A stretch of DNA of 64,000 nt, taken from NCBI GenBank assembly GCA_031277335.1, contig JAITMM010000237.1, positions 1-64,000 on the forward strand, read 5' to 3'. Position 1 is the first letter of the stretch. The number at the start of each line of letters is the position of its first letter. Shown here piece after piece: positions 1 to 8,759 of the stretch. Position numbers and translations under genes: made by a program. Source of the DNA: Tannerella sp. GTDB taxonomy: Bacteria > Bacteroidota > Bacteroidia > Bacteroidales > Tannerellaceae. Under the pieces are notes generated by a model. That model had not been told where the DNA came from, did not search any database, and saw nothing but the letters and a program-made list of their open reading frames with translations.

Positions 1-226
1 TGTATTCTTCCGTTTTTTGCCGGATTCCGGCTTTCAAATCAACGTTGTCCTTGTCTGTTTTCAGTTTCAGTTTCAACGTTTTAATCTCCGATTTCAACAC
101 GTCCATCTCAGCCTTGTATTGCATGCTGAGTTCCTTATCGCTCTTGGGCGATACGTCCTGTGCCTTGACAATACTCACCGAAAAAGTCAGCATCAAAGCC
201 ATACATAATGCAAAAATTTTTTTCAT
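1..226 (-). CDS. Exported coiled-coil-like protein, 3' part beyond window
   Basis: Reading leftward from the ATG at 226 gives about 75 residues with no stop before the window edge. The first 22 residues are a typical signal peptide (MKKIF, then a hydrophobic stretch ending in KAQ), so the protein is probably exported. The following part is rich in Lys, Glu and Leu and looks like the start of a coiled coil. It is separated by about 110 bases from the MFS gene and lies on the same strand. No family is recognisable from this piece. Confidence 0.7.
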   Translation of the reverse strand, partial: MKKIFALCMALMLTFSVSIVKAQDVSPKSDKELSMQYKAEMDVLKSEIKTLKLKLKTDKDNVDLKAGIRQKTEEY

Positions 227-333
227 ACCCTAAAATTTTATAGTTTTACGCGGCAAATATAAGCAAAATATTTGAGAAAAATGTTTTTTATGTTTTTTTC
301 AGCGTAACTTGATGATTTTTCATTGGAGAAATA

Positions 334-1659
334 TCATATCCCATATCTCTCCTCCGAAATCTGTTTCAGCGATTTTCCGCGCGTGTTTGGCGTCCAGATG
401 ATTCCTACGATTAGCGATACTGCCATCAAGCCCACCATAATAACTCCCGATGTATAAAAGCCTGCCGACGCATAAACGCCCGTGAAAATAAATGACCAGA
501 TGGCTCCGCCGCCTCGCACGATAAAGAACATAAGCCCCTGAGCGGCAGCGCGATAACGTGCACGGAAAAGTTCCGAAGCCCACAACGCATAAAACGCCTG
601 CACGCCAAAACCCGCATGAACGCCCCACAGCACCACAAATGACCACAGCGCCACCGTATTCTTGATTCCCACAAAAGTCAAAACCACCCACGCCGCCACG
701 CCGAGCAACGTGCCGAAAGCGTATAAAAACCGTTGATTGACCTTGTCTGCCAAAAGGGCAAAACCGAAAAAAGAAAACAGCGAAGTCAATCCCCACATCG
801 CCATTTGCAGGAAATTTGCCGTTTCGTTGCTCAGTCCGCCCGCTGTTTCGTAAACGTGCGGCATGAAAAATCCCATGGCGCCCGCCACAAAATTCCAGGT
901 CAGGTATATGCCGACCAGAAGAGCGATTGCTTTCACATTTATAATATTGGTTAGCAGTTCCTTGTATGAATGTTCCTGTTTTTGAGGCGTTTTTTGTGTT
1001 TTCAGTTCAACCCATTCCGCCGATTCATTGAGTTGCCGCTGCAAAAGCCACGCTATAAACGCAACAACAAACAACGTAAAGAATATCAGCCGGTTACCAA
1101 ACAAATCCAAACTGACTTTATCCTGAGTTTGAAGTATCAAAGCGCCCAGACTGCGCACTTCATTTCCCAACGGACCCGTCGGCGAAAACAGCCAGCCAAA
1201 CAGGAAAATAACAGCCGGTCCCACCGACCACGCCAACTGCGAAATACCTATATTCCGTCCGCGATTGTTTGCTTCCGACGTTTCGGAAATATAAGTCCAC
1301 GAAGACGGAACTCCCACACCCACAGCAATTCCCGTAACCAGAAAACCGATCAGCAACATCGGAAAACTGCCCGAAAGCATGATAATCAACACGCCCAGCA
1401 TGTAAATCAGCATGTTGCGGGTGTAGATCGCCTTCCGACCGTATTTGTCGGCTAACCGTCCGCCGATGATGGCGCCCAACGCCGCTCCGAAACAGTTGGC
1501 GCTGATGGCATTAAGCAGTCCGAGATGCGTTTCGGTCAGCCCGAGATAATTTTGCCAGAGCGTCAGTCCGCTTGCCCCTGCCACAATCGAACCCGCATCC
1601 AGATAATTGGTCAGAGATACGGCTATCGTACTTTTAAGACTTCCTTTTTGAGTTTCCAT
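334..1659 (-). CDS. MFS sugar transporter, probable rhamnose uptake
   Basis: A 441-residue major facilitator superfamily permease with about 12 hydrophobic segments. The cytoplasmic loop after TM2 carries the MFS signature GGRLADKYGRK, and a second sugar-porter-like stretch (VPSSWTYISE) follows around residue 120. It sits 9 bases downstream of rhaA on the same strand, followed by little intergenic space, so it is the last gene of the rhamnose operon. Import of L-rhamnose across the inner membrane, probably with H+ or Na+, is inferred from this context and not from substrate-specific residues. It replaces the RhaT (DMT-type) transporter found in many other bacteria. Confidence 0.8.
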   Translation of the reverse strand: METQKGSLKSTIAVSLTNYLDAGSIVAGASGLTLWQNYLGLTETHLGLLNAISANCFGAALGAIIGGRLADKYGRKAIYTRNMLIYMLGVLIIMLSGSFPMLLIGFLVTGIAVGVGVPSSWTYISETSEANNRGRNIGISQLAWSVGPAVIFLFGWLFSPTGPLGNEVRSLGALILQTQDKVSLDLFGNRLIFFTLFVVAFIAWLLQRQLNESAEWVELKTQKTPQKQEHSYKELLTNIINVKAIALLVGIYLTWNFVAGAMGFFMPHVYETAGGLSNETANFLQMAMWGLTSLFSFFGFALLADKVNQRFLYAFGTLLGVAAWVVLTFVGIKNTVALWSFVVLWGVHAGFGVQAFYALWASELFRARYRAAAQGLMFFIVRGGGAIWSFIFTGVYASAGFYTSGVIMVGLMAVSLIVGIIWTPNTRGKSLKQISEERYGI

Positions 1660-1668
1660 GGTGAATAT

Positions 1669-2922
1669 TTAACGTTTATTGGTTACTGTTTTTTCGTATT
1701 TTTCGATTTCCGGAATATAAGCATCGCCGACAGGCACATTATTTTGTTCGCAAAACATATCCCACACCGCGCTCCAGGGCAGCGTCTTCATTTCTTCCTG
1801 CAAGGCAAGACGCTGAAACAGACGGTCTTTCGCTTCGTATTGCTGCAATTTTTTCTGCGGTTCGAGCAAAGCCATCAACAAAGCCTTTTGCGTTGCACGG
1901 GAACCGATTACGTAAGCCCCTATGCGATTGATGGTTGCGTCAAAATAATCCAGACCGATATGAATTTTTTCCAATTGGTCGCAACGCACGATTTCGCGCG
2001 TCAAATCCAGCAAATCGTCGTTTAGAATGACGACATGATCGCTGTCCCAGCGAATCGGACGGCTCACGTGCAGCATAATTTCGGGGGTGAAAAGCAACAG
2101 CGACGAAATCTTGTCGGCAACGCTTTCGGTCAGGTGAAAATGACCGGTATCGAGCGTTACGATTTTTTGTTTTTTAGCGCCATAGCCGAGGTAAAAGTCA
2201 TAAGAACCAACGGTATAACTCTCCAAACCGATGCCAAACAGTTTCGCTTCGATGCAGTCTTTCATGTTTTTATATTTCGTCGCGAAAATTTCGTCTAACG
2301 ACTGTTCTAGTATTTGTCTGTATTTCAAGCGATTGGCAGGAACTTCCTTGCTTCCGTCGTGAATCCAGAGATTCATCATGCACGGGTCGTTCTGGAATTT
2401 TCCCATCGCTTCGCTGATTTTGCGGCAGCGTTTCGTGTGCTCAATCCAAAAATCGCGGACACCCTTGTCGGGACTTGCGAGCGTCAGATTTCCGCTTTTC
2501 GGATGCGAAAACGACGTCGAATTGAAATCCAGTTTCATACCGTTTTCGCTCGCCCACTCCATCCACGACTGAAAATGCTTCGGTTCCACCTCGTCTCTGT
2601 CCACCTTTTTCCCTTGAAAATCACCGTAAATTTCGTGCAAACTCAAGCGATGACTGCCCGGAATCAGCGATTTAGCCATTACAATGTCGTCCCTGACTTC
2701 TTCCATATTTCTTGCGCGACCGGGATAATTGCCCGTTACCTGAATGCCGCCCGTCAGCGATCCGCCCTGATTTTCAAAGCCGCCGACGTCGTCAGTCTGC
2801 CAGCAATGCAGTGATAATGAGATTTTTTGCAATTTTGCCATTGCCTTTTCGGTATCTACTCCCAAAGCAGCATACTTTTCCTGTGCCGCCTCATACGCTT
2901 TTTTAATCGTGTTATCTTTCAT
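1669..2922 (-). CDS. rhaA: L-rhamnose isomerase
   Basis: A 417-residue protein of normal length for RhaA (EC 5.3.1.14), which converts L-rhamnose to L-rhamnulose with Mn2+ in the cytoplasm. The N-terminal stretch HCWQTDDVGGFE and the later NSTSFSHPKSGNLTLASPD are characteristic of the family, and the metal-binding His, Asp and Glu residues lie in a recognisable TIM-barrel pattern (for example TLDTGHFHL near residue 255). It is the middle gene of a minus-strand operon between rhaB upstream and the MFS transporter downstream. Confidence 0.95.
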   Translation of the reverse strand: MKDNTIKKAYEAAQEKYAALGVDTEKAMAKLQKISLSLHCWQTDDVGGFENQGGSLTGGIQVTGNYPGRARNMEEVRDDIVMAKSLIPGSHRLSLHEIYGDFQGKKVDRDEVEPKHFQSWMEWASENGMKLDFNSTSFSHPKSGNLTLASPDKGVRDFWIEHTKRCRKISEAMGKFQNDPCMMNLWIHDGSKEVPANRLKYRQILEQSLDEIFATKYKNMKDCIEAKLFGIGLESYTVGSYDFYLGYGAKKQKIVTLDTGHFHLTESVADKISSLLLFTPEIMLHVSRPIRWDSDHVVILNDDLLDLTREIVRCDQLEKIHIGLDYFDATINRIGAYVIGSRATQKALLMALLEPQKKLQQYEAKDRLFQRLALQEEMKTLPWSAVWDMFCEQNNVPVGDAYIPEIEKYEKTVTNKR

Positions 2923-3004
2923 ATTTTGTTTATTTTTAATGAATTATCATTTTTTTATTTGAAAATTTGAGAATTTGAAGATTTGAAAATTGATCTCTGA
3001 ACTT

Positions 3005-4462
3005 TTAAACTCCCCTCTCCTGTGGAGAGGAGCAGGGGGAGAGGTGTGGCAGAAAACTCTCCACTGCGAACGCTTTCGCAATGATTTTTCGAATCTCCCA
3101 ACGGTCTTTGACCAATCCCGCCGCTTTCGCCTGCATCATGCAATTCCCAATCGCCGTCGCTTCCGAAGGTCCGGCGATGACGGGAATATTTAACAGATTG
3201 GCTGTCATTTGATTAATCAATTTATTTTGTGAGCCGCCGCCAATGATATGCAACTTTTCAATCGGGAAAGAAATCATTTCCGAAAGTTGGTCTATGATCT
3301 CTTTGTACCTGTGTGTCAGGCTTTCAAAGATACAGCGCACAAATTCGGCGTCGCTGGCAGGCGGCAAGTCGCCGTTTTCCACACAAATCGTCGCAATCAT
3401 TTTGCTCATACTCACGGGATTCGCGAGGCGCGGATCGTCGGGATTGATGTAAGATTGATAGTGCGCAGCGTTTTCTGCCATCTTAACAATCTCAGTATAA
3501 GTATATTTCCTGCCTTCCTTTTCCCATTCCCGGCGGCACTGTTCGAGCAGCCACATACCCGTAATATTTTTCAAAAATCTCGTAGTGCCCTCAATACCAC
3601 CCTCGTTGGTGAAGTTTTTTTCAAACGAATCCCGGGTCAGAATCGGTTTTTCGATTTCAACGCCCATCAAACTCCAGGTACCGCTACTGAGATACGCAAA
3701 GTTCTGATTATCTGCCGGTACAGCAAGTACAGCCGAAGCCGTATCGTGCCCCGCAACCGCCACGACAGGCACTTTTCCGATACCCGTTTCCTCCGCCAGC
3801 GAGTCGGTCAATGTCCCGATAACCGTTCCCGAATCTATCAAAGGATTTAACAGTGAAGTCTTTACGCCCGCCGCTTCGAGCAAAGAAGTTTCAAATTGTC
3901 GCGTTTCGGGATTGAGTATCTGCGAAGTGGAAGCCTCCGTATATTCGCAAACCTGCTTACCTGTAAGCAAATACGACAATAAATCCGGCATAAAGAGAAT
4001 TTTGTCCGCCGCGTTCAAGGGCGAAAAATTTTCCCGTTTTGCCGCAAACAGTTGATACAGACTGTTGAAATTCATAATCTGAATCCCCGTTTGCGCATAT
4101 ACTTTTTCGCGCGGTACAATTTCAAAAAACGCTTCGGGAGCGCCGTCCGTGTAAGGATCGCGGTAAGCGCGCGGCAAACCGAGAATCGTGCCGTCCTCGC
4201 CGACATAGCCGAAATCCACGCCCCAGGTATCTATTCCTATGGAAGTCAGTTGAATATCCTGTTTCGCACACTCCATCAGCCCTTCTTTCAGGGAGTTATA
4301 CAGTCCAAAAATATTCCAGTAATATTTACCATGAACTTCAAGAATCGTGTTTGAAAAACGGGTTAATTCTCTCATTTCAAAATTGTTACCATCCAGTATT
4401 CCCAAAATGGAACGACCGCTTGTGGCGCCCAGATCGAATGCCAAAAAATAATGTTTATTCAT
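3005..4462 (-). CDS. rhaB: Rhamnulokinase with repeat-derived C-terminal tail
   Basis: FGGY-family carbohydrate kinase that phosphorylates L-rhamnulose, the step after RhaA. The ATG at 4462 is chosen because the family's N-terminal phosphate-binding motif FDLGATSGRS follows directly; a longer in-frame extension upstream looks non-coding. Other kinase motifs are GHDTASAV, SGTWSLMG and GGGSQNKL. The last roughly 15 codons (LSPCSSPQERGV) are not family sequence. They come from a C/G-rich palindromic repeat at 3006-3046 that recurs in phage genes of this window, so the protein's end was replaced or extended by that element. First gene of the operon and divergent from the AraC regulator. Confidence 0.93.
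   Translation of the reverse strand: MNKHYFLAFDLGATSGRSILGILDGNNFEMRELTRFSNTILEVHGKYYWNIFGLYNSLKEGLMECAKQDIQLTSIGIDTWGVDFGYVGEDGTILGLPRAYRDPYTDGAPEAFFEIVPREKVYAQTGIQIMNFNSLYQLFAAKRENFSPLNAADKILFMPDLLSYLLTGKQVCEYTEASTSQILNPETRQFETSLLEAAGVKTSLLNPLIDSGTVIGTLTDSLAEETGIGKVPVVAVAGHDTASAVLAVPADNQNFAYLSSGTWSLMGVEIEKPILTRDSFEKNFTNEGGIEGTTRFLKNITGMWLLEQCRREWEKEGRKYTYTEIVKMAENAAHYQSYINPDDPRLANPVSMSKMIATICVENGDLPPASDAEFVRCIFESLTHRYKEIIDQLSEMISFPIEKLHIIGGGSQNKLINQMTANLLNIPVIAGPSEATAIGNCMMQAKAAGLVKDRWEIRKIIAKAFAVESFLPHLSPCSSPQERGV
3006..3046 (-). repeat. C/G-rich palindromic repeat, host copy in rhaB
   Basis: On the minus strand this reads CCTCTCCCCCTGCTCCTCTC followed by CACAGGAGAGGGGAG. It is a close relative of copies at about 31727, 44013 and 45309 in the phage region and lies in frame at the 3' end of rhaB. 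It is the only copy seen in the chromosomal part of the window. Confidence 0.8.
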
Positions 4463-4600
4463 AGTATATATGTTCTTAATTTTGCACAAAATTATAATTT
4501 TTTTCTGTTTCAGACTTAACATATTTGATTTTTCTTGTTTCAATTTTGACATTATCGGTTTTCATCGTATATTTGTATCCGGTTTTTAAAAGTTGAAGCA
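4463..4600. promoter_or_regulatory. Divergent control region between rhaB and the AraC regulator
   Basis: A 138-base AT-rich gap between two divergent starts. It must hold the operon promoter and the regulator's promoter, and it is the expected place for binding of the AraC-type protein encoded to the right. I do not see a clear repeated operator by eye. Confidence 0.5.
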
Positions 4601-5488
4601 ATGAATGTGCAACCTGACAGACAATTTTATCTGACCATCGGCGGCAACGACGAGGATTGGGGAATTGTGGTTACAACCGTTGGTAATCAGACCATTCCGC
4701 CACATTCAAAATATCCTCCGCTGCAACATCCCGATTCCTACTATTTTGCTCCGGAAAAAGGGCGCATACTCAATGAGTATCAGTTGGTTTGCATCACGAA
4801 AGGCAGCGGCTACTTTTCGTCGCAATCGTGCCGGAAAACGCAAAAAGTGGTAGCCGGCGCCGTCATTATGCTGTTCCCGGAAGAGTGGCACAGTTATCAG
4901 CCCGACGAAGAAACGGGCTGGAGCGAGTATTGGATAGGTTTCAGAGGGCAACATATTGATAATCGGGTTATTAAAGGATTTTTTTCAAAAATGGAACCTG
5001 TTTTCAATATCGGTTTAAGCACAAAAATCATTGATTTCTACGAAGAAATCATCCAAATCGCGCAACAGGAAAATGCCGGTTATCAGCAAATGATTTCGAG
5101 CATTGTGCTTTCCATTCTCGGCAGCGTATATTACAAAAATAAAAACCTGCAATATGCTGACAGTTATATCGTTGATAAAATCAACAGGGCGCGCGAACTT
5201 ATCAAGAAAAACATCGAAAAAGAGATGTCGCAGGAAGATATTGCCGGGGAAATCGGCATGGGATATTCGTGGTATCGCCGTATGTTTAAGGAATATACGG
5301 GAATTTCGCCCGCTCAATACCAGTTGCAGCAAAAACTGATTCGCGCCAAGGAGATATTGACGACAACCGACAAAAATATTTCGGAAATCGCTTTCACGCT
5401 GCACTTTGAGAATGTCTGTCAGTTTTCAACATTTTTCAAGAAAAAAGAAGGAATTACGCCTTCGGAATTTCGCAAACGAATACATTAA
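4601..5488 (+). CDS. AraC-family transcriptional regulator of the rhamnose operon
   Basis: A 295-residue regulator. The N-terminal half is an AraC-type cupin sensor domain (HSKYPPLQHPDSYYF and EEWHSYQPDEETGWSEYW are typical). The C-terminal 100 residues contain two helix-turn-helix motifs: SQEDIAGEIGMGYSWYRRMF, and NISEIAFTLHFENVCQFSTF ahead of the usual end (PSEFRKR). It is divergent from rhaB, so it very likely senses rhamnose and activates the operon, as RhaR or RhaS do elsewhere. The assignment to rhamnose is contextual. Confidence 0.85.
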   Translation: MNVQPDRQFYLTIGGNDEDWGIVVTTVGNQTIPPHSKYPPLQHPDSYYFAPEKGRILNEYQLVCITKGSGYFSSQSCRKTQKVVAGAVIMLFPEEWHSYQPDEETGWSEYWIGFRGQHIDNRVIKGFFSKMEPVFNIGLSTKIIDFYEEIIQIAQQENAGYQQMISSIVLSILGSVYYKNKNLQYADSYIVDKINRARELIKKNIEKEMSQEDIAGEIGMGYSWYRRMFKEYTGISPAQYQLQQKLIRAKEILTTTDKNISEIAFTLHFENVCQFSTFFKKKEGITPSEFRKRIH

Positions 5489-5504
5489 TAAATTAGGAAT
5501 CAAT

Positions 5505-6353
5505 ATGTTAAGATATTTAGAAATTTCAGTGATATTTTTCCTGTTTTTAACAGGTTGTAAAAACAAACAAAATGCTGATATTAAAGAAGATATAAGAGTT
5601 GAGAATGATATAAAATTCGATTCGATTGAAGTTGACGTGGAATATTACCTGCTGGGAGACACTGCCAATCCCAACTGTTCTCTGCAATCCAAATTCATTT
5701 ATCCTGCTGAATACAAGGATATTGAAACGCTTGAAAAAATAAAAATGCAGTTCGTGGTTGACTTTTTCGGCGAAGATTACAGGGGCTTGCAGCCCGGAGA
5801 AGCGATTGAACGGTATAAAAATGCTTATCTGACTGAATATAAGAAACTTGAACGGGAATTTTCAAGAGATCCTGCCGAGAAATCGGCATATTGGTACAAT
5901 TATTACGAATCAACGAATAATGAAATCATATTCAATGAGTTAAACCTCATCAGTTACTGTGTAACCCTGAATTGCTATACCGGCGGCGCACATGGAAGCA
6001 ATGGGTATAATAATCGCATAATAGATTTAAAATCAGGGAATAAACTGGAAGAAAAAGATATTTTTACGGATAATTTTCACGACGAACTCACCTCAATCAT
6101 TGTGGATGAACTTGTCCGGAAATTTGGACTGGAAAACGCCGCTCAACTCGAAGATTCGGTACCCATATTTAATGTAAGCGAAATTTCGCCGAATAATAAT
6201 TTATTAGTTGATAATGAGGGAATTATCTATACTTACAACGAATATGAAATAGCGCCTTACTCGGTCGGAAAAATTGACGTGCTGTTGCCTTTCGACAAAA
6301 TCGAACATTTGTTAAATAAAAAAAGTCCTGTATATCAGTTTGTTAAACAATAA
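5505..6353 (+). CDS. Lipoprotein with DUF3298/RsiV-like domain
   Basis: The start at 5505 gives a lipoprotein signal: a hydrophobic stretch followed by the lipobox LTGC, so the mature protein begins at Cys18 and is membrane anchored. The C-terminal half (YTGGAHGSNGYNNRIIDLKSG, then NLLVDNEGIIYTYNEYEIAPY near the end) is characteristic of DUF3298/RsiV-like domains. The family includes lysozyme-binding anti-sigma factors, but here there is no partner sigma gene, so the role is unknown. It begins 16 bases after the AraC gene and 1 base before rsmG, which suggests cotranscription. Confidence 0.75.
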   Translation: MLRYLEISVIFFLFLTGCKNKQNADIKEDIRVENDIKFDSIEVDVEYYLLGDTANPNCSLQSKFIYPAEYKDIETLEKIKMQFVVDFFGEDYRGLQPGEAIERYKNAYLTEYKKLEREFSRDPAEKSAYWYNYYESTNNEIIFNELNLISYCVTLNCYTGGAHGSNGYNNRIIDLKSGNKLEEKDIFTDNFHDELTSIIVDELVRKFGLENAAQLEDSVPIFNVSEISPNNNLLVDNEGIIYTYNEYEIAPYSVGKIDVLLPFDKIEHLLNKKSPVYQFVKQ

Positions 6354-6354
6354 T

Positions 6355-6975
6355 ATGGAAATCGTCAAAAAATATTTTTCCCACATCAGCGCGACGCAGG
6401 AAGCGCAATTTGCCGCACTCGAAAATTTATACCGGGACTGGAACGGAAAAATCAATGTTATTTCGCGTAAAGATATTGATAATCTGTATGTTCATCACGT
6501 TTTACATTCGCTGGCAATTGCCAAATTCACCACATTCAGAGCAGGAACAAAAGCGCTTGACGTCGGTACGGGAGGCGGTTTTCCGGGTATTCCGCTTGCC
6601 GTTTTATTTCCCGACGTTCATTTTCATCTGATTGACAGCATCGCCAAGAAAATCAAAGTGGTGCAATCTATCGCGGAAGCCTTAGATTTACAGAATGTTA
6701 CGGCACAGCAATGCCGGATAGAAGACGAAAAAAGCCGGTATGATTTTGTGCTTAGCCGTGCCGTGATGCCCTTGCCGGAACTGGTAAAATTAGTGCGAAA
6801 AAATATTGACAATCAGCAGTGTAACGCTATTCCCAACGGATTGATTTGCCTGAAAGGCGGCGATACCCGGAAGGAAACGGCTTCTTTCGCTAAAAACGTT
6901 ATTATTCAGGATCTTAGCAACTATTTTAAGGAAGAATTTGTTGAAACAAAAAAAATAATATATTTACCGATATGA
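6355..6975 (+). CDS. rsmG: 16S rRNA m7G527 methyltransferase
   Basis: A 206-residue Rossmann methyltransferase that methylates G527 of 16S rRNA using S-adenosylmethionine. The SAM-binding loop is DVGTGGGFPGIPLA, and the family motif LSRAV occurs near residue 135. The ATG at 6355 is preferred over a start 15 bases upstream that overlaps the lipoprotein gene. The last bases overlap the start of the hydrolase gene (6972), so the two are translationally coupled. Confidence 0.93.
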   Translation: MEIVKKYFSHISATQEAQFAALENLYRDWNGKINVISRKDIDNLYVHHVLHSLAIAKFTTFRAGTKALDVGTGGGFPGIPLAVLFPDVHFHLIDSIAKKIKVVQSIAEALDLQNVTAQQCRIEDEKSRYDFVLSRAVMPLPELVKLVRKNIDNQQCNAIPNGLICLKGGDTRKETASFAKNVIIQDLSNYFKEEFVETKKIIYLPI

Positions 6976-7631
6976 TTAAAGTTCAACGATTTACATTCAA
7001 TTTTTTTGCCGAAAACACCTATCTGGCTTATGACGAAACGCGGGAAGCCGTTTTGATTGACTGCGGCTGTATGAACGGCAGGGAAGAAACCGTTCTGTCG
7101 AATTTCATCACAATGCATCAACTTGATTTAAAGCGACTTATATGTACACATTACCATACGGATCATGTCATTGGAAATCCCTTTATTTATCGCACTTATG
7201 GCTTGAAACCCGAAATACACGCGGGCGAACGGGCTCCGGGCATGCCTTCCCTGAAACAGCAAGCCGCGATGCTGGGTATGATGACTAATCTTGAAGAAGT
7301 TGATACGGAGCATTTTATCGAGGAAGGCGAAGAAATCCGCTTCGGCAATTCGGCGTTGAAAGCATTTTTGGTTCCCGGACATTCGCCCGCAAGCCTTGCC
7401 TACTACTGCCAAGACGGCAAATTCGTTTTCACGGGAGACGCTCTTTTTCAGGGTACTATCGGACGTACGGATTTGTGGGGCGGTGATTTTGAGACGCTTA
7501 TATCGAGCATTCAAAACAAACTTTTCACGCTGCCCGACGATACGGTCATCTATCCCGGACACGAATCTTCCTCCACCATAGGCATTGAAAAACAGACCAA
7601 TCCGTACTTTATATCCAATAAAAATCTCTGA
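6972..7631 (+). CDS. Metallo-beta-lactamase-fold hydrolase
   Basis: A 219-residue MBL-fold enzyme. The zinc-binding motif THYHTDH lies near residue 58, GHSPASLAYY supplies the next His, FTGDALF the bridging Asp, and YPGHESSST the last His. The layout matches glyoxalase II-like thioester hydrolases, so hydrolysis of S-lactoylglutathione or a related thioester is possible, but the substrate is not decided. It overlaps rsmG by 4 bases and ends just before a terminator, so it is the last chromosomal gene before the attachment site. Confidence 0.88.
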   Translation: MIKVQRFTFNFFAENTYLAYDETREAVLIDCGCMNGREETVLSNFITMHQLDLKRLICTHYHTDHVIGNPFIYRTYGLKPEIHAGERAPGMPSLKQQAAMLGMMTNLEEVDTEHFIEEGEEIRFGNSALKAFLVPGHSPASLAYYCQDGKFVFTGDALFQGTIGRTDLWGGDFETLISSIQNKLFTLPDDTVIYPGHESSSTIGIEKQTNPYFISNKNL

Positions 7632-7668
7632 CGTCAAATCACAAGATGTCAGAGATACAAAAAAATTT
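7624..7668 (+). terminator. Intrinsic terminator after the MBL gene
   Basis: The arms ATCTCTGACGTC (7624-7635) and GATGTCAGAGAT (7645-7656) pair with one mismatch and are followed by an A/T-rich run. The left arm overlaps the end of the coding sequence. Confidence 0.7.
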
Positions 7669-7693
7669 ATTATTATGGAAATGAAATCATTAG

Positions 7694-7740
7694 TGATTCC
7701 GGAGCGACTCGAACGCTCGACCCACAGCTTAGAAGGCTGT
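7694..7740 (-). other. Truncated tRNA-Arg(UCU), probable attL
   Basis: On the minus strand this is an exact 3' part of a tRNA: anticodon arm ACAGC-CTTCTAA-GCTGT with anticodon TCT (Arg), variable loop, T-arm GAGCG-TTCGAGT-CGCTC, acceptor strand CGGAATC and discriminator A. The D-arm and a fitting 5' acceptor strand (GATTCCG expected) are absent: the upstream sequence does not fold, and the weakly complementary AATTCC lies about 12 bases too far away. Such a fragment, with its 3' end toward the chromosome, is what remains when an element integrates into a tRNA gene and carries its own 3' copy. The intact tRNA would then lie at the other end, beyond 64000. Confidence 0.8.
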
Positions 7741-7883
7741 TGTTTCCTTCTATATTATCAGGTACTTACAAAGGAATTGTAAATTATTTGTAAATTACCT
7801 TTTTGCGGGCCAAAAACTCTTATCGAAATCCGGTGCAAAGATACAACAAAAATTTCAAATACATCTTACTGCTGCATTCTTTT

Positions 7884-8111
7884 TTAGGGCGGAAGATCTC
7901 CGATCTTTTCGTAGTACTCTCCGGAAATTTGGGGTCTTTGATGTTCCACGATACGGTATTTCAACATGAAACCGTTAATATTGGATTCATTGTCCGTTGA
8001 ATTTATCTCCTGACATTCTTTAATATGTTGATACATGAGATTTTCCAAAGTCTCTTCCGTTTCCCGTTCGAGTATTTGCCAAGTTCTATTTTCGGGACGA
8101 TTGTTTGTCAT
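7884..8111 (-). CDS. Small protein of unknown function
   Basis: A 75-residue, Glu- and Asn-rich hydrophilic protein ending in TAA. It is the first gene inside the attachment site and the last of the minus-strand cluster. It lies 11 bases from the next gene upstream, which suggests a common transcript. I do not recognise a family. An integrase, often found here, is not present. Confidence 0.55.
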   Translation of the reverse strand: MTNNRPENRTWQILERETEETLENLMYQHIKECQEINSTDNESNINGFMLKYRIVEHQRPQISGEYYEKIGDLPP

Positions 8112-8122
8112 TGCAGCATTTT

Positions 8123-8365
8123 TTATTGAATATAACCGTAATATTCAGAAACTTCATCCATAATTTCCCTGTCATAGACAATATCATCGTCAAATTTCTT
8201 TTTCTGAATATAGTTTAGAAAGGAATTGACACTGTTAAACAGGGTAGTATGGCGTTCAAACAGACCGCCTGCTCCCTGATAATACCGTCCCTTCTCATCC
8301 TGTCGGGCATATCGGACATACAGTTCGTAATATCCCGGCTCTATGATAACTTTCTTTTCCTTCAT
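8123..8365 (-). CDS. Small protein of unknown function
   Basis: An 80-residue protein with many Tyr, Asp and Lys residues (YYELYVRYARQ, then a polar C-terminus). Its ATG overlaps the TGA stop of the 55-residue gene upstream (8362-8529) as ATGA, a sign of translational coupling and of TGA used as a real stop in this block. Confidence 0.6.
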   Translation of the reverse strand: MKEKKVIIEPGYYELYVRYARQDEKGRYYQGAGGLFERHTTLFNSVNSFLNYIQKKKFDDDIVYDREIMDEVSEYYGYIQ

Positions 8366-8529
8366 CGTTCAATGATTCCTTCCATTATTAATTTATTGTG
8401 CAAAACATCCATGCACGTTTCAAAGGAAAGCAATCTCACGGCAAAGTTTAAGTTCATTCCACAGGCAAGTTCAAAAACTTCTCTAATACTTGCCTTCTGT
8501 TTCCTTGTCAAGTTTCTGTACCATTCCAT
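8362..8529 (-). CDS. 55-residue protein of unknown function
   Basis: A short open frame starting at 8529 (MEWYRNLTRKQK) and ending in TGA at 8364-8362, overlapping the next start by ATGA. It is supported by its tight packing: only 3 bases separate it from the upstream gene. The sequence has a mixed helix character with two Cys residues. No family is recognisable. Confidence 0.6.
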   Translation of the reverse strand: MEWYRNLTRKQKASIREVFELACGMNLNFAVRLLSFETCMDVLHNKLIMEGIIER

Positions 8530-8532
8530 CGT

Positions 8533-8754
8533 TTAATCTTTAGAAATCGTTACTTTCCCTATTTTTTTCTCCGTATTCAAATCAAATTTCCAATCGACTG
8601 CATCATCGGGTAAAAAGGACATGATTCCTATCTTGCCGTGCATTCCACAATGATTCCGCACTAATTCAATGGCTTCATCCCTGCTTTCAGCTTTGACTTT
8701 GAAATAGCCATTGTAAATGAATCGGGTATTTACCTTATAAAATTTCTTTTCCAT
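8533..8754 (-). CDS. Small protein of unknown function
   Basis: A 73-residue protein. The first half (KVNTRFIYNGYFKVKAESRD, then EAIELV) resembles small alpha/beta domains with alternating beta strands and one helix. It is packed between two minus-strand genes with 3- and 5-base gaps. Function unknown. Confidence 0.6.
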   Translation of the reverse strand: MEKKFYKVNTRFIYNGYFKVKAESRDEAIELVRNHCGMHGKIGIMSFLPDDAVDWKFDLNTEKKIGKVTISKD

Positions 8755-8759
8755 ATCTT

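Noticed and set aside
970-1455. 161-aa plus-strand ORF inside the transporter gene
   Set aside because: An antisense shadow of a clear MFS gene with the compositional look of reversed hydrophobic codons.
7694-7790. A complete tRNA-Arg gene on the minus strand
   Set aside because: The 5' half does not form a D-arm, and the only weak acceptor match (AATTCC) is about 12 bases too far upstream, so only the 3' part is a tRNA.
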